Assembly: GCF_037975245.1 (NCBI RefSeq)
Contig: NC_092571.1
Location: forward strand, 20,732,917 to 20,796,916
Source: Apostichopus japonicus
Lineage: Eukaryota > Echinodermata > Holothuroidea > Aspidochirotida > Stichopodidae
Direction of reading: 5' to 3'
Length of the DNA: 64,000 nt
Shown: in pieces, positions 62,201 to 64,000 of the stretch
Layout: each line of letters starts with the position of its first letter
How positions within the stretch are numbered: the first letter of the stretch is position 1
Notes under the pieces: generated by a model
What the model was told of the DNA's origin: nothing
Database searches by the model: none
What the model saw: the letters and a program-made list of their open reading frames with translations, nothing else
Made by a program: the position numbers and the translations under genes

Positions 62201-63285
62201 CACATCTGAACAAAGAAACAAACATGAAGGGTTCTTTAGCAATATATTCAAAATTAATTTGATGTGTCTGGTCATGGGACAGAAATAATCGCAAATAATT
62301 TGCATCATAAACCTCATTTAGAAACATTTCTTTCATTAAATTCATTTCACATTAGATGTGGAAAGGATCACAGTCAAGGTACTCAAAACTAATTCCATTT
62401 CATTTCATATAAAATTTCTTTCTTTGCATCACCTCATTCTCTCCACCCCCCCCCCCCTTCTATTTTTGTTCCCCTTTTTAGTGATGTAACTTAAAATTCT
62501 GCAAGGTGTGATTTCAAAGTTTCACCAGTTTTTGACTTTCAGTTTTTGGCAATACAGGCATAAAATTAATAATAATAATATAAAAAAAAATAGTAAAAAA
62601 ATTCAGGTTTATTTCAGTAATGAATTGTCATATATTTCTTGATGAAATCTAAGAGTTAATAATAATAATTATAATAAAAATGAGACTTATATCGCGCCAA
62701 ATCAGTAAACAAAAGTCACTGCTCAAGGCGCTTTATAAAGAAAGTAAATTAATGTACAAAAGAACAAGTGAAAAAATGGGTCTTAGGTAGACTTTTGAAA
62801 GTAGAAAGTTTATAGCATGTTTATAGTTTCTCATCAATTCGATGGTTGTGGTGAATAAAAGAAATACTTTGTATCTTTTGATTTGGAAAGAATATGGAAA
62901 GGAATAGTTAAGCACATTAAAAAAAGAGACGAGGGATTAAAGAGGATGAGAAGGAACAGAGAGTAGTTGATGGAAAGAAGGAGAAGGGCAAAGAGGATGA
63001 GAGGAATGACAAGGGAGGAAAGAGAATTTGGAGTAAAGAGAAGAAGCCTAAATGTGGACAACTAGTTTAGGAGGGTAAAATGATTCAAGCCAAAGGTGGG
63101 GGGGGGGTGAGGGGATAGTTGAGGCATGGGGACATTGATAGAGTGGTGAAGATAACTTTATATTTGGCGAAAAACAAAGATTCCTCATGAGATTGTACCT
63201 TTCACAGTTGAGTCCTTCATAACCTTCTTCACACGCATTACAGACAGGGCCAGCCCTTGGATCATAGTAACATGTTGGTGAAAAC
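6645..63285 (-). CDS. HSPG2: perlecan (basement membrane heparan sulfate proteoglycan core protein), 3' 47 exons
   Basis: Forty-seven exons (listed separately) join in a continuous frame for 2,264 codons to a TGA. The order is LE modules, laminin IV domain, LE modules, twelve Ig modules, LG1-EGF1-EGF2-LG2-EGF3-EGF4-LG3. This is the domain III-IV-V order of perlecan and of no other family I know; agrin lacks the Ig run and laminin alpha chains lack it too. The protein is a secreted extracellular matrix component that links laminin, nidogen and collagen IV networks and presents growth factors. Domain IV has 12 Ig modules here, against about 14 in mouse and 21 in human. The N-terminal half is beyond the right edge. 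Almost all module borders are phase 1, as expected for shuffled extracellular modules. Confidence 0.95.
7391..7930 (-). repeat. 62-bp tandem array containing a splice donor
   Basis: Nine units, with anchors acttgactca at 7391, 7453, 7515, 7577 and onward at exactly 62-bp steps. The rightmost unit is the real end of exon 46. On the - strand each unit has the last 31 exon bases, the GTGAGTC donor and about 24 intron bases. Confidence 0.95.
7898..8001 (-). CDS. HSPG2: perlecan exon 46: LG3
   Basis: Reads [20 protein letters not shown] and then [16 protein letters not shown] across the junctions. It has the LYLGG motif, split by the intron. Its last 31 bases and the donor CTAG/GTGAGTC recur eight times downstream at 62-bp spacing. 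Confidence 0.93.
8283..8700 (-). mobile_element. decayed LINE 3' end (CR1/L2-like)
   Basis: The - strand shows fragments such as [20 protein letters not shown], which resemble the domain after the reverse transcriptase in CR1/L2 LINEs. The sequence ends in a GGGATTCAATAAAGTTGA-type 3' terminus at 8290-8310. It is interrupted by frameshifts and a poly-C tract. Confidence 0.5.
8905..8945 (-). other. potential G-quadruplex on the mRNA strand
   Basis: Runs of five to seven C on the + strand, hence G runs in the perlecan transcript, are separated by one to three bases. They lie about 75-110 nt downstream of the exon 45 donor. Confidence 0.55.
9019..9102 (-). CDS. HSPG2: perlecan exon 45: LG3
   Basis: Reads [20 protein letters not shown] and then EHTVVVS. 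The acceptor is ATTTTACAG at 9103-9105. A second AG ten bases into the exon would put a stop in frame, so it was excluded. YxLGSGxAxIxS matches vertebrate LG3. Confidence 0.9.
9535..9605 (-). CDS. HSPG2: perlecan exon 44: LG3
   Basis: Twenty-three codons, [20 protein letters not shown] and then IEF, equivalent to the QDFISLGLQDGHLVF region of vertebrate LG3. Acceptor CCTTTTAG, donor GTAAGGTC. Confidence 0.92.
10134..10265 (-). mobile_element. LINE-like 3' end with TATC tail
   Basis: On the - strand it ends AATAAAGTTTC followed by TATC repeats and has a GGAAATAATTTCC stretch, like the 3' termini of CR1/L2 elements. No coding part remains. Confidence 0.4.
10697..10775 (-). CDS. HSPG2: perlecan exon 43: LG3
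   Basis: Reads [20 protein letters not shown] and then LLFQGA. [17 protein letters not shown] is a clear LG segment. Acceptor TTTTTTCAG, donor GTAAGCCT. Confidence 0.93.
11240..11325 (+). mobile_element. tRNA-derived SINE head
   Basis: Contains an A-box-like tggcctaggtgg and a B-box-like gggttcgaatacc at tRNA-like spacing. No cloverleaf or CCA end supports a functional tRNA. Confidence 0.45.
11373..11575. repeat. 56-bp tandem repeat
   Basis: Units starting gtaacaaggttaacagttg occur at 11373, 11429, 11485 and 11541. The array starts about 25 bp from the exon 42 donor. Confidence 0.92.
11599..11680 (-). CDS. HSPG2: perlecan exon 42: LG3, start
   Basis: Reads [20 protein letters not shown] and then MTIPRRR. 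It matches the GAYFxxxGxLxxP start of LG3 in vertebrate perlecan. The donor is GG/GTAGGG, fixed by the phase-2 join to exon 43. A 56-bp tandem array lies just downstream in the intron. Confidence 0.88.
12417..12554 (-). CDS. HSPG2: perlecan exon 41: EGF4
   Basis: [20 protein letters not shown] closes EGF3 with its sixth cysteine and opens EGF4. [20 protein letters not shown] and GLNCEK complete EGF4. It is followed almost directly by LG3. Confidence 0.93.
12555..13969 (-). other. intron between EGF3 and EGF4 exons
   Basis: A dispersed repeat at about 12600-12960 has a gcatttatatagc start and a gcgctttaaa motif, found again near 57000 and 62690. The rest is unremarkable AT-rich intron. Confidence 0.4.
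13970..14141 (-). CDS. HSPG2: perlecan exon 40: LG2 tail and EGF3
   Basis: [20 protein letters not shown] is the LG2 end. [18 protein letters not shown] and [12 protein letters not shown] then form an EGF-like module. Acceptor ATTCCTTAG, donor GTAAGTTC. Confidence 0.93.
14343..14825. mobile_element. decayed MITE related to the one at 54672
   Basis: An inverted-orientation relative of 54672-55015: it shares the gctgggcggcact block, the gctacacaagtgcca block and the terminal gggcacatccctg. About 150 bp at 14465-14615 is absent from the other copy. The left terminal repeat is damaged. Confidence 0.75.
15026..15270 (-). CDS. HSPG2: perlecan exon 39: LG2, C-terminal part
   Basis: Eighty-one codons starting [20 protein letters not shown] and containing [17 protein letters not shown] and [12 protein letters not shown]. 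The W-x-T, LYLGG and GFxGCI motifs complete LG2. Identified on phase; missing from long open frames on this strand. Confidence 0.93.
15430..15690 (+). mobile_element. possible SINE remnant
   Basis: Starts with a B-box-like aggtttgatcccc and ends after gcgccataaaaataac in an ATT microsatellite. The A box is not visible. Confidence 0.3.
15912..16257 (-). repeat. 117-bp tandem duplication of the LG2 exon end
   Basis: Anchors acaagtttgc lie at 15912, 16024, 16141 and 16258, the last inside exon 38. Two downstream copies retain a donor-like cttaccagaac near 16000 and 16117. A TAG in the copied frame shows that they are not coding. Confidence 0.9.
16235..16456 (-). CDS. HSPG2: perlecan exon 38: LG2, N-terminal part
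   Basis: Contains [40 protein letters not shown] and [28 protein letters not shown] and DYIALxLxxGxLxFxYDxGSG are core LG motifs. Its 3' end with the donor GTAAGTTA is repeated in the following intron. Confidence 0.95.
16541..17085. repeat. 49-bp tandem repeat
   Basis: About eleven units of ggcagcagatggtttgatg followed by tgtggtcctacaaattaaat, located about 85 bp upstream of the exon 38 acceptor. Confidence 0.92.
17086..20048 (-). other. long intron 5' of LG2
   Basis: AT-rich intron with a poly-A tract at 17240-17266 and poly-C or poly-G tracts near 18460 and 18600. I see no coding or mobile-element signature. Confidence 0.4.
20049..20114 (-). CDS. HSPG2: perlecan exon 37 (candidate): acidic Ser-Gly linker
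   Basis: A 66-bp stretch between acceptor TTTACCTGTAG and the weak donor GTACCTTT. It reads [20 protein letters not shown] and then DY in the gene's frame, phase 1 to phase 1, so it can be included or skipped without a frameshift. An acid-flanked Ser-Gly ([10 protein letters not shown]) fits the glycosaminoglycan attachment consensus. It lies between EGF2 and LG2. Whether it is spliced is not shown by the sequence. Confidence 0.55.
20697..20896. repeat. 32-bp tandem repeat
   Basis: About six units of gaacaaagcctttcttttc with ttaagtcacaga; clean copies start at 20761 and 20793. Confidence 0.9.
20897..22227 (-). other. intron 5' of the candidate linker exon
   Basis: AT-rich with TATA-type microsatellites near 21640. 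No feature recognised. Confidence 0.4.
22228..22323 (-). CDS. HSPG2: perlecan exon 36: EGF2
   Basis: Reads [20 protein letters not shown] and then [12 protein letters not shown]. With the cysteine at the end of exon 35 it completes six EGF cysteines. Phase 1-1 module. Found by splice sites. Confidence 0.92.
23099..23323 (-). CDS. HSPG2: perlecan exon 35: end of LG1 and EGF1
   Basis: [19 protein letters not shown] is the LG1 tail with its disulfide cysteine. [18 protein letters not shown] and [12 protein letters not shown] then make an EGF-like module. It ends IQRCLPG, in phase 1, at GTAAGTCC. Confidence 0.95.
23757..24089 (-). CDS. HSPG2: perlecan exon 34: LG1, main part
   Basis: One hundred and ten codons. 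They contain [40 protein letters not shown] and [19 protein letters not shown]. These are the central beta strands of LG1, with the [13 protein letters not shown] and LYLGG motifs. Donor GTGAGTCA. Confidence 0.96.
24589..24702 (-). CDS. HSPG2: perlecan exon 33: LG1, N-terminal part
   Basis: Reads [20 protein letters not shown] and then [18 protein letters not shown]. The SYxxYPxL...[14 protein letters not shown] run is the start of laminin G domain 1 of perlecan. Acceptor TTTTGACAG, donor GTATCGTT. No open frame of 60 codons marks it; phase and homology define it. Confidence 0.92.
25315..25578 (-). CDS. HSPG2: perlecan exon 32: Ig module L (last Ig)
   Basis: A complete Ig module: [40 protein letters not shown] and [20 protein letters not shown]. 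It closes domain IV and passes in phase 1 to the first LG module. Confidence 0.95.
26297..26563 (-). CDS. HSPG2: perlecan exon 31: Ig module K (single exon)
   Basis: A complete Ig module: [40 protein letters not shown] and [19 protein letters not shown]. It follows a 3.8-kb intron that carries a DNA transposon. Confidence 0.95.
26827..26904. repeat. dispersed repeat split by the Harbinger-like insertion (left part)
   Basis: The right part resumes at 29747. Together they match 37955-38085, including ttacttttac, cattctctta and tagtggata..gcagtttg. Confidence 0.75.
26905..29746. mobile_element. PIF/Harbinger-like non-autonomous DNA transposon
   Basis: Perfect 33-bp terminal inverted repeats (GGGAAGGCTCGCAAATTTAA and onward, 26905-26937 and 29714-29746) are flanked by TTA on both sides (26902-26904 and 29747-29749). 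A related, uninterrupted target sequence survives near 38046. A TWA target site and GGG termini point to PIF/Harbinger. No transposase frame is visible in its 2,842 bp, and the small internal frames are not recognisable. Confidence 0.85.
27268..28010. repeat. 383-bp tandem duplication within the transposon
   Basis: cgaacagtaagttggtacac begins both units, at 27268 and 27651. The copies are nearly identical, with a few substitutions and indels. Confidence 0.92.
30328..30425 (-). CDS. HSPG2: perlecan exon 30: Ig module J, second part
   Basis: Reads [20 protein letters not shown] and then [12 protein letters not shown]. Acceptor CCTGATTAG, donor GTAAAGAA. The preceding AC joins T to restore ILTL. 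Confidence 0.92.
30879..31041 (-). CDS. HSPG2: perlecan exon 29: Ig module J, first part
   Basis: Contains [40 protein letters not shown] and SMQNGILT. It ends in phase 2, unlike most other split Ig modules here. Confidence 0.93.
31614..31761 (-). CDS. HSPG2: perlecan exon 28: Ig module I, second part
   Basis: Begins [20 protein letters not shown] and contains [18 protein letters not shown]. The donor GTAAAAAA is weak. Confidence 0.93.
32141..32253 (-). CDS. HSPG2: perlecan exon 27: Ig module I, first part
   Basis: Reads [20 protein letters not shown] and then [17 protein letters not shown]. First cysteine and core tryptophan are present. Ends in phase 0 at GTAAGGAA. Confidence 0.92.
32422..32607 (-). 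CDS. HSPG2: perlecan exon 26: Ig module H, second part
   Basis: Contains [20 protein letters not shown] and [20 protein letters not shown]. The donor is T/GTAAGG; a GT two bases upstream would break the phase with exon 27. Confidence 0.9.
32919..33023 (-). CDS. HSPG2: perlecan exon 25: Ig module H, first part
   Basis: Reads [20 protein letters not shown] and then [15 protein letters not shown]. It carries the first cysteine and ends in phase 1 before the tryptophan. Found by splice sites, not as a long open frame. Confidence 0.9.
33091..33690. repeat. 125-bp tandem repeat
   Basis: Nearly five units starting gggctgcagcttaat at 33091, 33216 and onward, starting about 65 bp upstream of the exon 25 acceptor. 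Open frames across it are artefacts of the repeat. A diverged single copy lies at 61515-61645. Confidence 0.92.
34190..34490. repeat. T-rich tandem repeat
   Basis: Repeats of ttgttttctatgttgttttt with a longer period near 67 bp, repeating ctcaaggatgttttctaag. The long open frame across it is low-complexity. Confidence 0.8.
34863..35141 (-). CDS. HSPG2: perlecan exon 24: Ig module G (single exon)
   Basis: A complete Ig module: [32 protein letters not shown] and [19 protein letters not shown]. Acceptor TTTTATCAG, donor GTAAGTAT. Confidence 0.95.
35258..35515. repeat. about 55-bp tandem repeat
   Basis: Five diverged units of tatttccgagtgcttgagg, starting roughly 115 bp upstream of the exon 24 acceptor. 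Confidence 0.85.
35724..35841 (-). CDS. HSPG2: perlecan exon 23: Ig module F, second part
   Basis: Reads [20 protein letters not shown] and then [19 protein letters not shown]. The [12 protein letters not shown] segment is the F-G strand signature. It is closely alike to exon 30, which suggests related Ig copies. Confidence 0.92.
36302..36459 (-). CDS. HSPG2: perlecan exon 22: Ig module F, first part
   Basis: Contains [20 protein letters not shown] and [19 protein letters not shown]. Acceptor CCTATAG, donor GTATGTTT, phase 0. Confidence 0.93.
36540..36750. repeat. about 60-bp tandem repeat
   Basis: Three to four units containing gtgactatggatgaacaaaa, roughly 80 bp upstream of the exon 22 acceptor. 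Confidence 0.85.
36751..40686 (-). other. large intron between Ig modules E and F
   Basis: Holds TA/GA microsatellites at 37215-37259, the dispersed repeat at 37955, a poly-G tract at 38334-38350, and a local duplication (38660-38720 against 38945-39010) flanking one dispersed gctgcag-type repeat at 38745-38930. No exon found. Confidence 0.45.
37955..38085. repeat. dispersed repeat, uninterrupted copy
   Basis: Uninterrupted relative of the sequence that flanks the 26905-29746 insertion. The empty TTA site is at 38046-38048. Confidence 0.75.
40687..40804 (-). CDS. HSPG2: perlecan exon 21: Ig module E, second part
   Basis: Reads [20 protein letters not shown] and then [19 protein letters not shown], with the DxxxYxCxAxN motif. 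Missed by simple ORF listing; found by phase. It is followed by a 4.2-kb intron. Confidence 0.92.
41304..41458 (-). CDS. HSPG2: perlecan exon 20: Ig module E, first part
   Basis: Contains [20 protein letters not shown] and [17 protein letters not shown]. It ends in phase 0 at GTAATCTG. Confidence 0.93.
42240..42509 (-). CDS. HSPG2: perlecan exon 19: Ig module D (single exon)
   Basis: A complete Ig module with [30 protein letters not shown] and [18 protein letters not shown]. Acceptor GTTTCCCAG, donor GTAAGAGA. Confidence 0.95.
42840..43670 (-). repeat. 135-bp tandem array ending on a splice donor
   Basis: aacaatgaac recurs at 42961, 43096, 43231, 43366, 43501 and 43636, exactly 135 bp apart. 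The last unit runs into the exon 18 donor, and each unit has a donor-like GAAGGTATCTTTAA on the - strand. A dispersed relative lies at 38745-38930. Confidence 0.95.
43665..43940 (-). CDS. HSPG2: perlecan exon 18: Ig module C (single exon)
   Basis: A complete Ig module: [18 protein letters not shown], then [20 protein letters not shown], then TRTILYVE. The D-D-Y-F-C spacing is standard. Its donor, GAAG/GTATC, lies at the end of a 135-bp tandem array whose units also contain GAAGGTATCTTTAA. Confidence 0.94.
44684..44858 (-). CDS. HSPG2: perlecan exon 17: Ig module B, second part
   Basis: Begins [16 protein letters not shown] and contains [20 protein letters not shown]. The core W and the DSGTYVC motif complete module B. 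It ends in phase 1 at GTAAGTAA. Confidence 0.93.
45494..45585 (-). CDS. HSPG2: perlecan exon 16: Ig module B, first part
   Basis: Reads [20 protein letters not shown] and then [11 protein letters not shown]. It has the first Ig cysteine and stops before the core tryptophan, in phase 0 at donor GTGAGGAC. Confidence 0.9.
45735..46130. repeat. 50-bp tandem repeat
   Basis: Units of aacagctaacacttcttaat at 45791, 45841, 45891 and onward, about eight in total with diverged ends. Confidence 0.93.
46354..46462 (-). CDS. HSPG2: perlecan exon 15: Ig module A, second part
   Basis: Reads [20 protein letters not shown] and then [23 protein letters not shown] is the DxGxYxC F-strand motif of an Ig module. 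Confidence 0.93.
47041..47360 (+). mobile_element. LINE (CR1/L2-like) C-terminal remnant
   Basis: Encodes [20 protein letters not shown] and, after a frameshift near 47220, [13 protein letters not shown] and [14 protein letters not shown]. These are typical of the end of CR1/L2 reverse transcriptase polyproteins. A T-rich 3' region follows to about 47600. 5'-truncated and inactive. Confidence 0.75.
47644..47819 (-). CDS. HSPG2: perlecan exon 14: Ig module A, first part
   Basis: [20 protein letters not shown] opens the module. The first Ig cysteine is in TMYCNVDG and the core tryptophan in IEWVRED. The exon breaks off at NSLL with donor GTGAGTAC in phase 0. Confidence 0.93.
48360..50225. repeat. 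degenerate gagta-type array, about 93-bp higher-order unit
   Basis: Motifs such as tatgagtacaggtagaattt recur throughout. gtagaatttc is at 48671 and 48764, giving a 93-bp unit. A LINE fragment interrupts the array at 49029-49773. Confidence 0.85.
49029..49773 (-). mobile_element. 5'-truncated LINE inserted in a tandem array
   Basis: A 167-codon open frame (49258-49761) encodes the end of a non-LTR retrotransposon reverse transcriptase, with [15 protein letters not shown] and [13 protein letters not shown]. The 3' end has an ATCAA-type microsatellite tail. A short actat flanks both sides (49024-49028 and 49774-49778), a plausible target duplication. The open frame is intact, so the insertion is fairly recent. 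Confidence 0.82.
50665..50729 (-). CDS. HSPG2: perlecan exon 13: end of domain III
   Basis: Reads [20 protein letters not shown] and then E. The CAxxYxGNP motif closes the LE series. The next exon starts the Ig region. Acceptor TTCCTTTAG, donor GTGAGTTT. Confidence 0.9.
51185..51955. repeat. 25-bp tandem repeat
   Basis: About thirty units of atcagttttgggtataactt with atcac. Variants with agcattgag recur at regular intervals, which suggests higher-order copying. Confidence 0.95.
52235..52324 (-). CDS. HSPG2: perlecan exon 12: LE module
   Basis: Reads [20 protein letters not shown] and then [10 protein letters not shown]. FAxTC at the start and CxxCxEGYTGxxC at the end match the last full LE unit of perlecan domain III. 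The exon is out of frame with the neighbouring open frames and was found by splice sites and phase. Confidence 0.92.
53146..53273 (-). CDS. HSPG2: perlecan exon 11: LE module
   Basis: Reads [20 protein letters not shown] and then [20 protein letters not shown]. CQHNTxGxxCxxCxxGFYGDA is a standard LE signature. Donor GTAAGTAC, ending in phase 2. Confidence 0.95.
54282..54395 (-). CDS. HSPG2: perlecan exon 10: LE module
   Basis: Thirty-eight codons in phase 0, [20 protein letters not shown] followed by [18 protein letters not shown]. The GLYLGxCxxCxCNGHSxxCDPETGxC pattern is nearly invariant in perlecan and laminin alpha chains. Confidence 0.95.
54672..55015. mobile_element. MITE with CAGGGATGTGCCC termini
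   Basis: A 344-bp element begins CAGGGATGTGCCC and ends GGGCACATCCCTG. It is flanked by accata on both sides. The CAGGG ends resemble hAT elements, but the direct repeat is six bases rather than eight. It is non-coding. Confidence 0.8.
55193..55266 (-). CDS. HSPG2: perlecan exon 9: resumption of the LE module
   Basis: Reads [20 protein letters not shown] and then GTSCE. VExCxCPxGYxGxSCE is where the interrupted LE module resumes after laminin IV. Acceptor TTCTTCAG, donor GTAAGTGT. Confidence 0.92.
55568..55715 (-). CDS. HSPG2: perlecan exon 8: laminin IV, C-terminal part
   Basis: Contains [20 protein letters not shown] and then [20 protein letters not shown]. The [12 protein letters not shown]...I(L)IR segment matches the end of LamB domains. 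It starts in phase 0 and ends in phase 1 at donor GTGAGATG. Confidence 0.92.
56568..56830 (+). mobile_element. tRNA-derived SINE
   Basis: The A box gttagctcagtggtt and the B box ccggttcgattc are tRNA-like in sequence and spacing. An unrelated body follows and the element ends in a CATA-type microsatellite at 56795-56829. The head is too diverged to be a working tRNA. Confidence 0.8.
56844..56924 (-). CDS. HSPG2: perlecan exon 7: laminin IV, part 3
   Basis: Twenty-seven codons in phase 0, [20 protein letters not shown] and then VNLQLIQ, between acceptor CTATCCAG and donor GTGAGAAC. This corresponds to the GNxIxLxxxxxxxPxxxxxxxVxL segment of LamB. Confidence 0.9.
56985..57080. repeat. dispersed repeat with gcgctttac motif
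   Basis: AAT microsatellite followed by ttatattgcgctttacatt and caaagcactttacatg, shared in part with 12600 and 62690. Confidence 0.4.
57645..57737 (-). CDS. HSPG2: perlecan exon 6: laminin IV core
   Basis: Reads [20 protein letters not shown] and then [11 protein letters not shown]. SYGGxLxYT is the most conserved motif of LamB domains. The exon is separated from exon 5 by a 2.9-kb intron that is almost wholly a repeat element. Confidence 0.93.
57837..60532. mobile_element. non-coding HINE/DINE-1-like element with nuclear-receptor half-site core
   Basis: Starts near gagcccaagggc and ggttccttgctt (57857-57868). It ends in the inverse aagcaaggaacc (60521-60532), which is also one arm of a hairpin (60507-60514 with 60525-60532). 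The core has diverged units of about 300-400 bp starting tgacctttggtgacct and a CA microsatellite at 60428-60489. Subterminal inverted repeats, a repeat core and a 3' hairpin are the layout of non-autonomous helentrons, though the assignment is an inference. Confidence 0.65.
60612..60803 (-). CDS. HSPG2: perlecan exon 5: laminin IV (LamB) domain, part 1
   Basis: Sixty-four codons in phase 0 from [16 protein letters not shown] to [12 protein letters not shown]. The FWELPxxYxGNK segment is the family motif before the SYGG core. Acceptor TCGCGTAG; the donor GTAAAAAA is weak. Confidence 0.92.
61163..61303 (-). CDS. HSPG2: perlecan exon 4: LE module leading into laminin IV
   Basis: Forty-seven codons in phase 0. 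They contain [20 protein letters not shown] and [13 protein letters not shown]. The NPDGC...CFCxGxxxxCxSS signature marks the point in perlecan and laminin where an LE module is interrupted by a laminin IV domain. Acceptor TTTTACAG, donor GTAAGTCG. Confidence 0.93.
61943..62004 (-). CDS. HSPG2: perlecan exon 3: start of the LE module that hosts the L4 domain
   Basis: Reads [20 protein letters not shown] and then K, with acceptor TTTCAG and donor GTAGGT. The CDSRGT pattern is a typical LE opening. Confidence 0.87.
62150..62205 (-). CDS. HSPG2: perlecan exon 2: LE module final loop
   Basis: Reads [18 protein letters not shown] between acceptor TTGTTCAG and donor GTAAGT. It is the last disulfide loop of the LE module opened in the previous exon. 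Too short for a standard ORF call; identified by phase and splice sites. Confidence 0.88.
62645..62760. repeat. dispersed repeat with gcgcttta motif
   Basis: AAT microsatellite followed by cttatatcgcgccaaat and caaggcgctttataaag. Same family as the repeats near 12600 and 57000. Confidence 0.4.
63199..63285 (-). CDS. HSPG2: perlecan exon 1 of window: laminin-EGF module, C-terminal half
   Basis: Reads [20 protein letters not shown] and then GYEGLNCER. The CxxC and GYEGLNC spacing is that of the second half of an LE module in perlecan domain III. The acceptor is TCTCCAG and the donor GTACAATC. The end of a DNA transposon lies only 16 bp upstream of the acceptor. Confidence 0.9.
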
Positions 63286-63301
63286 CTGGAGACATGACAA
63301 A

Positions 63302-63946
63302 CAGGGATGTAAGTGCAGCCCCCCAAAAAATACGGAAAACTATTCGGAGACCCCGGGTGAATGCCGTCCTAACACATCCTACTCCTAGCTCTGACTACTT
63401 ACACACTATCGTTATGTTAGGCTAGCTCAAAAGTATTAGCGCTAACACATCCTACTCCTAGTTCTAACTACTTACTATCGTTATGTTAGGCTAGCTCAAA
63501 GTTACGAATACGTCGCAGCGAACTCCGAAATAAAAAACAGTCTCACATTCGAATGCGATCACGAATATCAACTATCATATGCGTATCCCATAGATTTCCG
63601 CACGCTCACAAATATCACAAGCGTTAATTCCGAAACTTATGTCGAGCACCAGCAGTTAAGAAGATGTGAATTAGGCAAGGTTTTTCAACGACAGAAATGA
63701 GCTATGGCAATTTGAAGTTCGCATGTACGCAACGATGTTCACATGGCACAATGTTGTGCAATGCAATGTGTAACAGGAAATGGTATTTTGGTTGATCGAT
63801 GAGTGAAAATTGAAGTTAGCTTGCTGCAAAGGGGCCAGGCATTTTTGCCGCGTTGTGTCTTTGATATTCGTACAATTTTGTGGAAACTTTAATGGAATTT
63901 AAAAAAAAACGGATTTCCGTAAAAATACGGAAGACTTACATCCCTG
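63302..63946. mobile_element. DNA transposon relic with CAGGGATGTAAG termini
   Basis: A 645-bp element begins CAGGGATGTAAGTGC and ends GACTTACATCCCTG, with gacaaa immediately outside both ends. It contains a direct duplication at about 63375-63500 and no coding frame. It occupies most of the intron upstream of exon 1 of this window. Confidence 0.75.
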
Positions 63947-64000
63947 GACAAAACAAATACTACATGATTATTGAATATTATGCAGAAATTTGACCCATGT

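Overview
The window is animal nuclear DNA with many introns. The exons are small, the introns are AT-rich, and minisatellites, LINE and SINE remnants and non-autonomous DNA transposons are dense. The protein content and repeat types fit a marine deuterostome invertebrate, most likely an echinoderm. That taxonomic guess is an inference and rests on no species marker.

Two genes converge tail to tail. At the left, on the + strand (443-482 and 1713-1826), are the last two exons of GTF2H2, the p44/Ssl1 subunit of TFIIH. They encode its C-terminal cysteine-rich zinc domain. From about 63.3 kb down to 6.6 kb, on the - strand, lies the 3' portion of a perlecan gene (HSPG2), a basement-membrane heparan sulfate proteoglycan. 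I traced 47 exons totalling 6,796 nt (2,264 codons plus stop). Reading phase is continuous across all 46 introns; one small exon (20049-20114) is a candidate only. The 5' part of the gene (signal peptide, SEA, LDLa and earlier domain III) lies beyond the right edge.

Domain layout in transcript order (right to left): laminin-EGF-like modules, one laminin IV (L4/LamB) domain interrupting an LE module, and more LE modules (63.3-50.7 kb, perlecan domain III); twelve Ig modules (47.8-25.3 kb, domain IV); then LG1-EGF-EGF-LG2-EGF-EGF-LG3 (24.7-6.6 kb, domain V or endorepellin), ending in TGA at 6645-6647.

Introns hold most of the unusual structure. Several minisatellites overlap a functional gene boundary. 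A 62-bp array copies the splice donor of an LG3 exon (7391-7930), a 117-bp array copies the donor of an LG2 exon (15912-16257), a 135-bp array ends on the donor of an Ig exon (42840-43670), and a 50-bp array begins across the GTF2H2 stop codon (1808-3078). An intron of the laminin IV region holds a 2.7-kb element with subterminal inverted repeats and a 3' hairpin. Its core is rich in AGGTCA half-sites spaced as DR4, DR5 and DR1. A 2.84-kb PIF/Harbinger-like element with 33-bp TIRs and TTA target duplications sits at 26905-29746. Two CAGGGATGT-ended elements have 6-bp target duplications, and one of them abuts a splice acceptor. Introns longer than 300 bases that are not listed separately were read, and I saw nothing beyond AT-rich sequence, homopolymers and short microsatellites.
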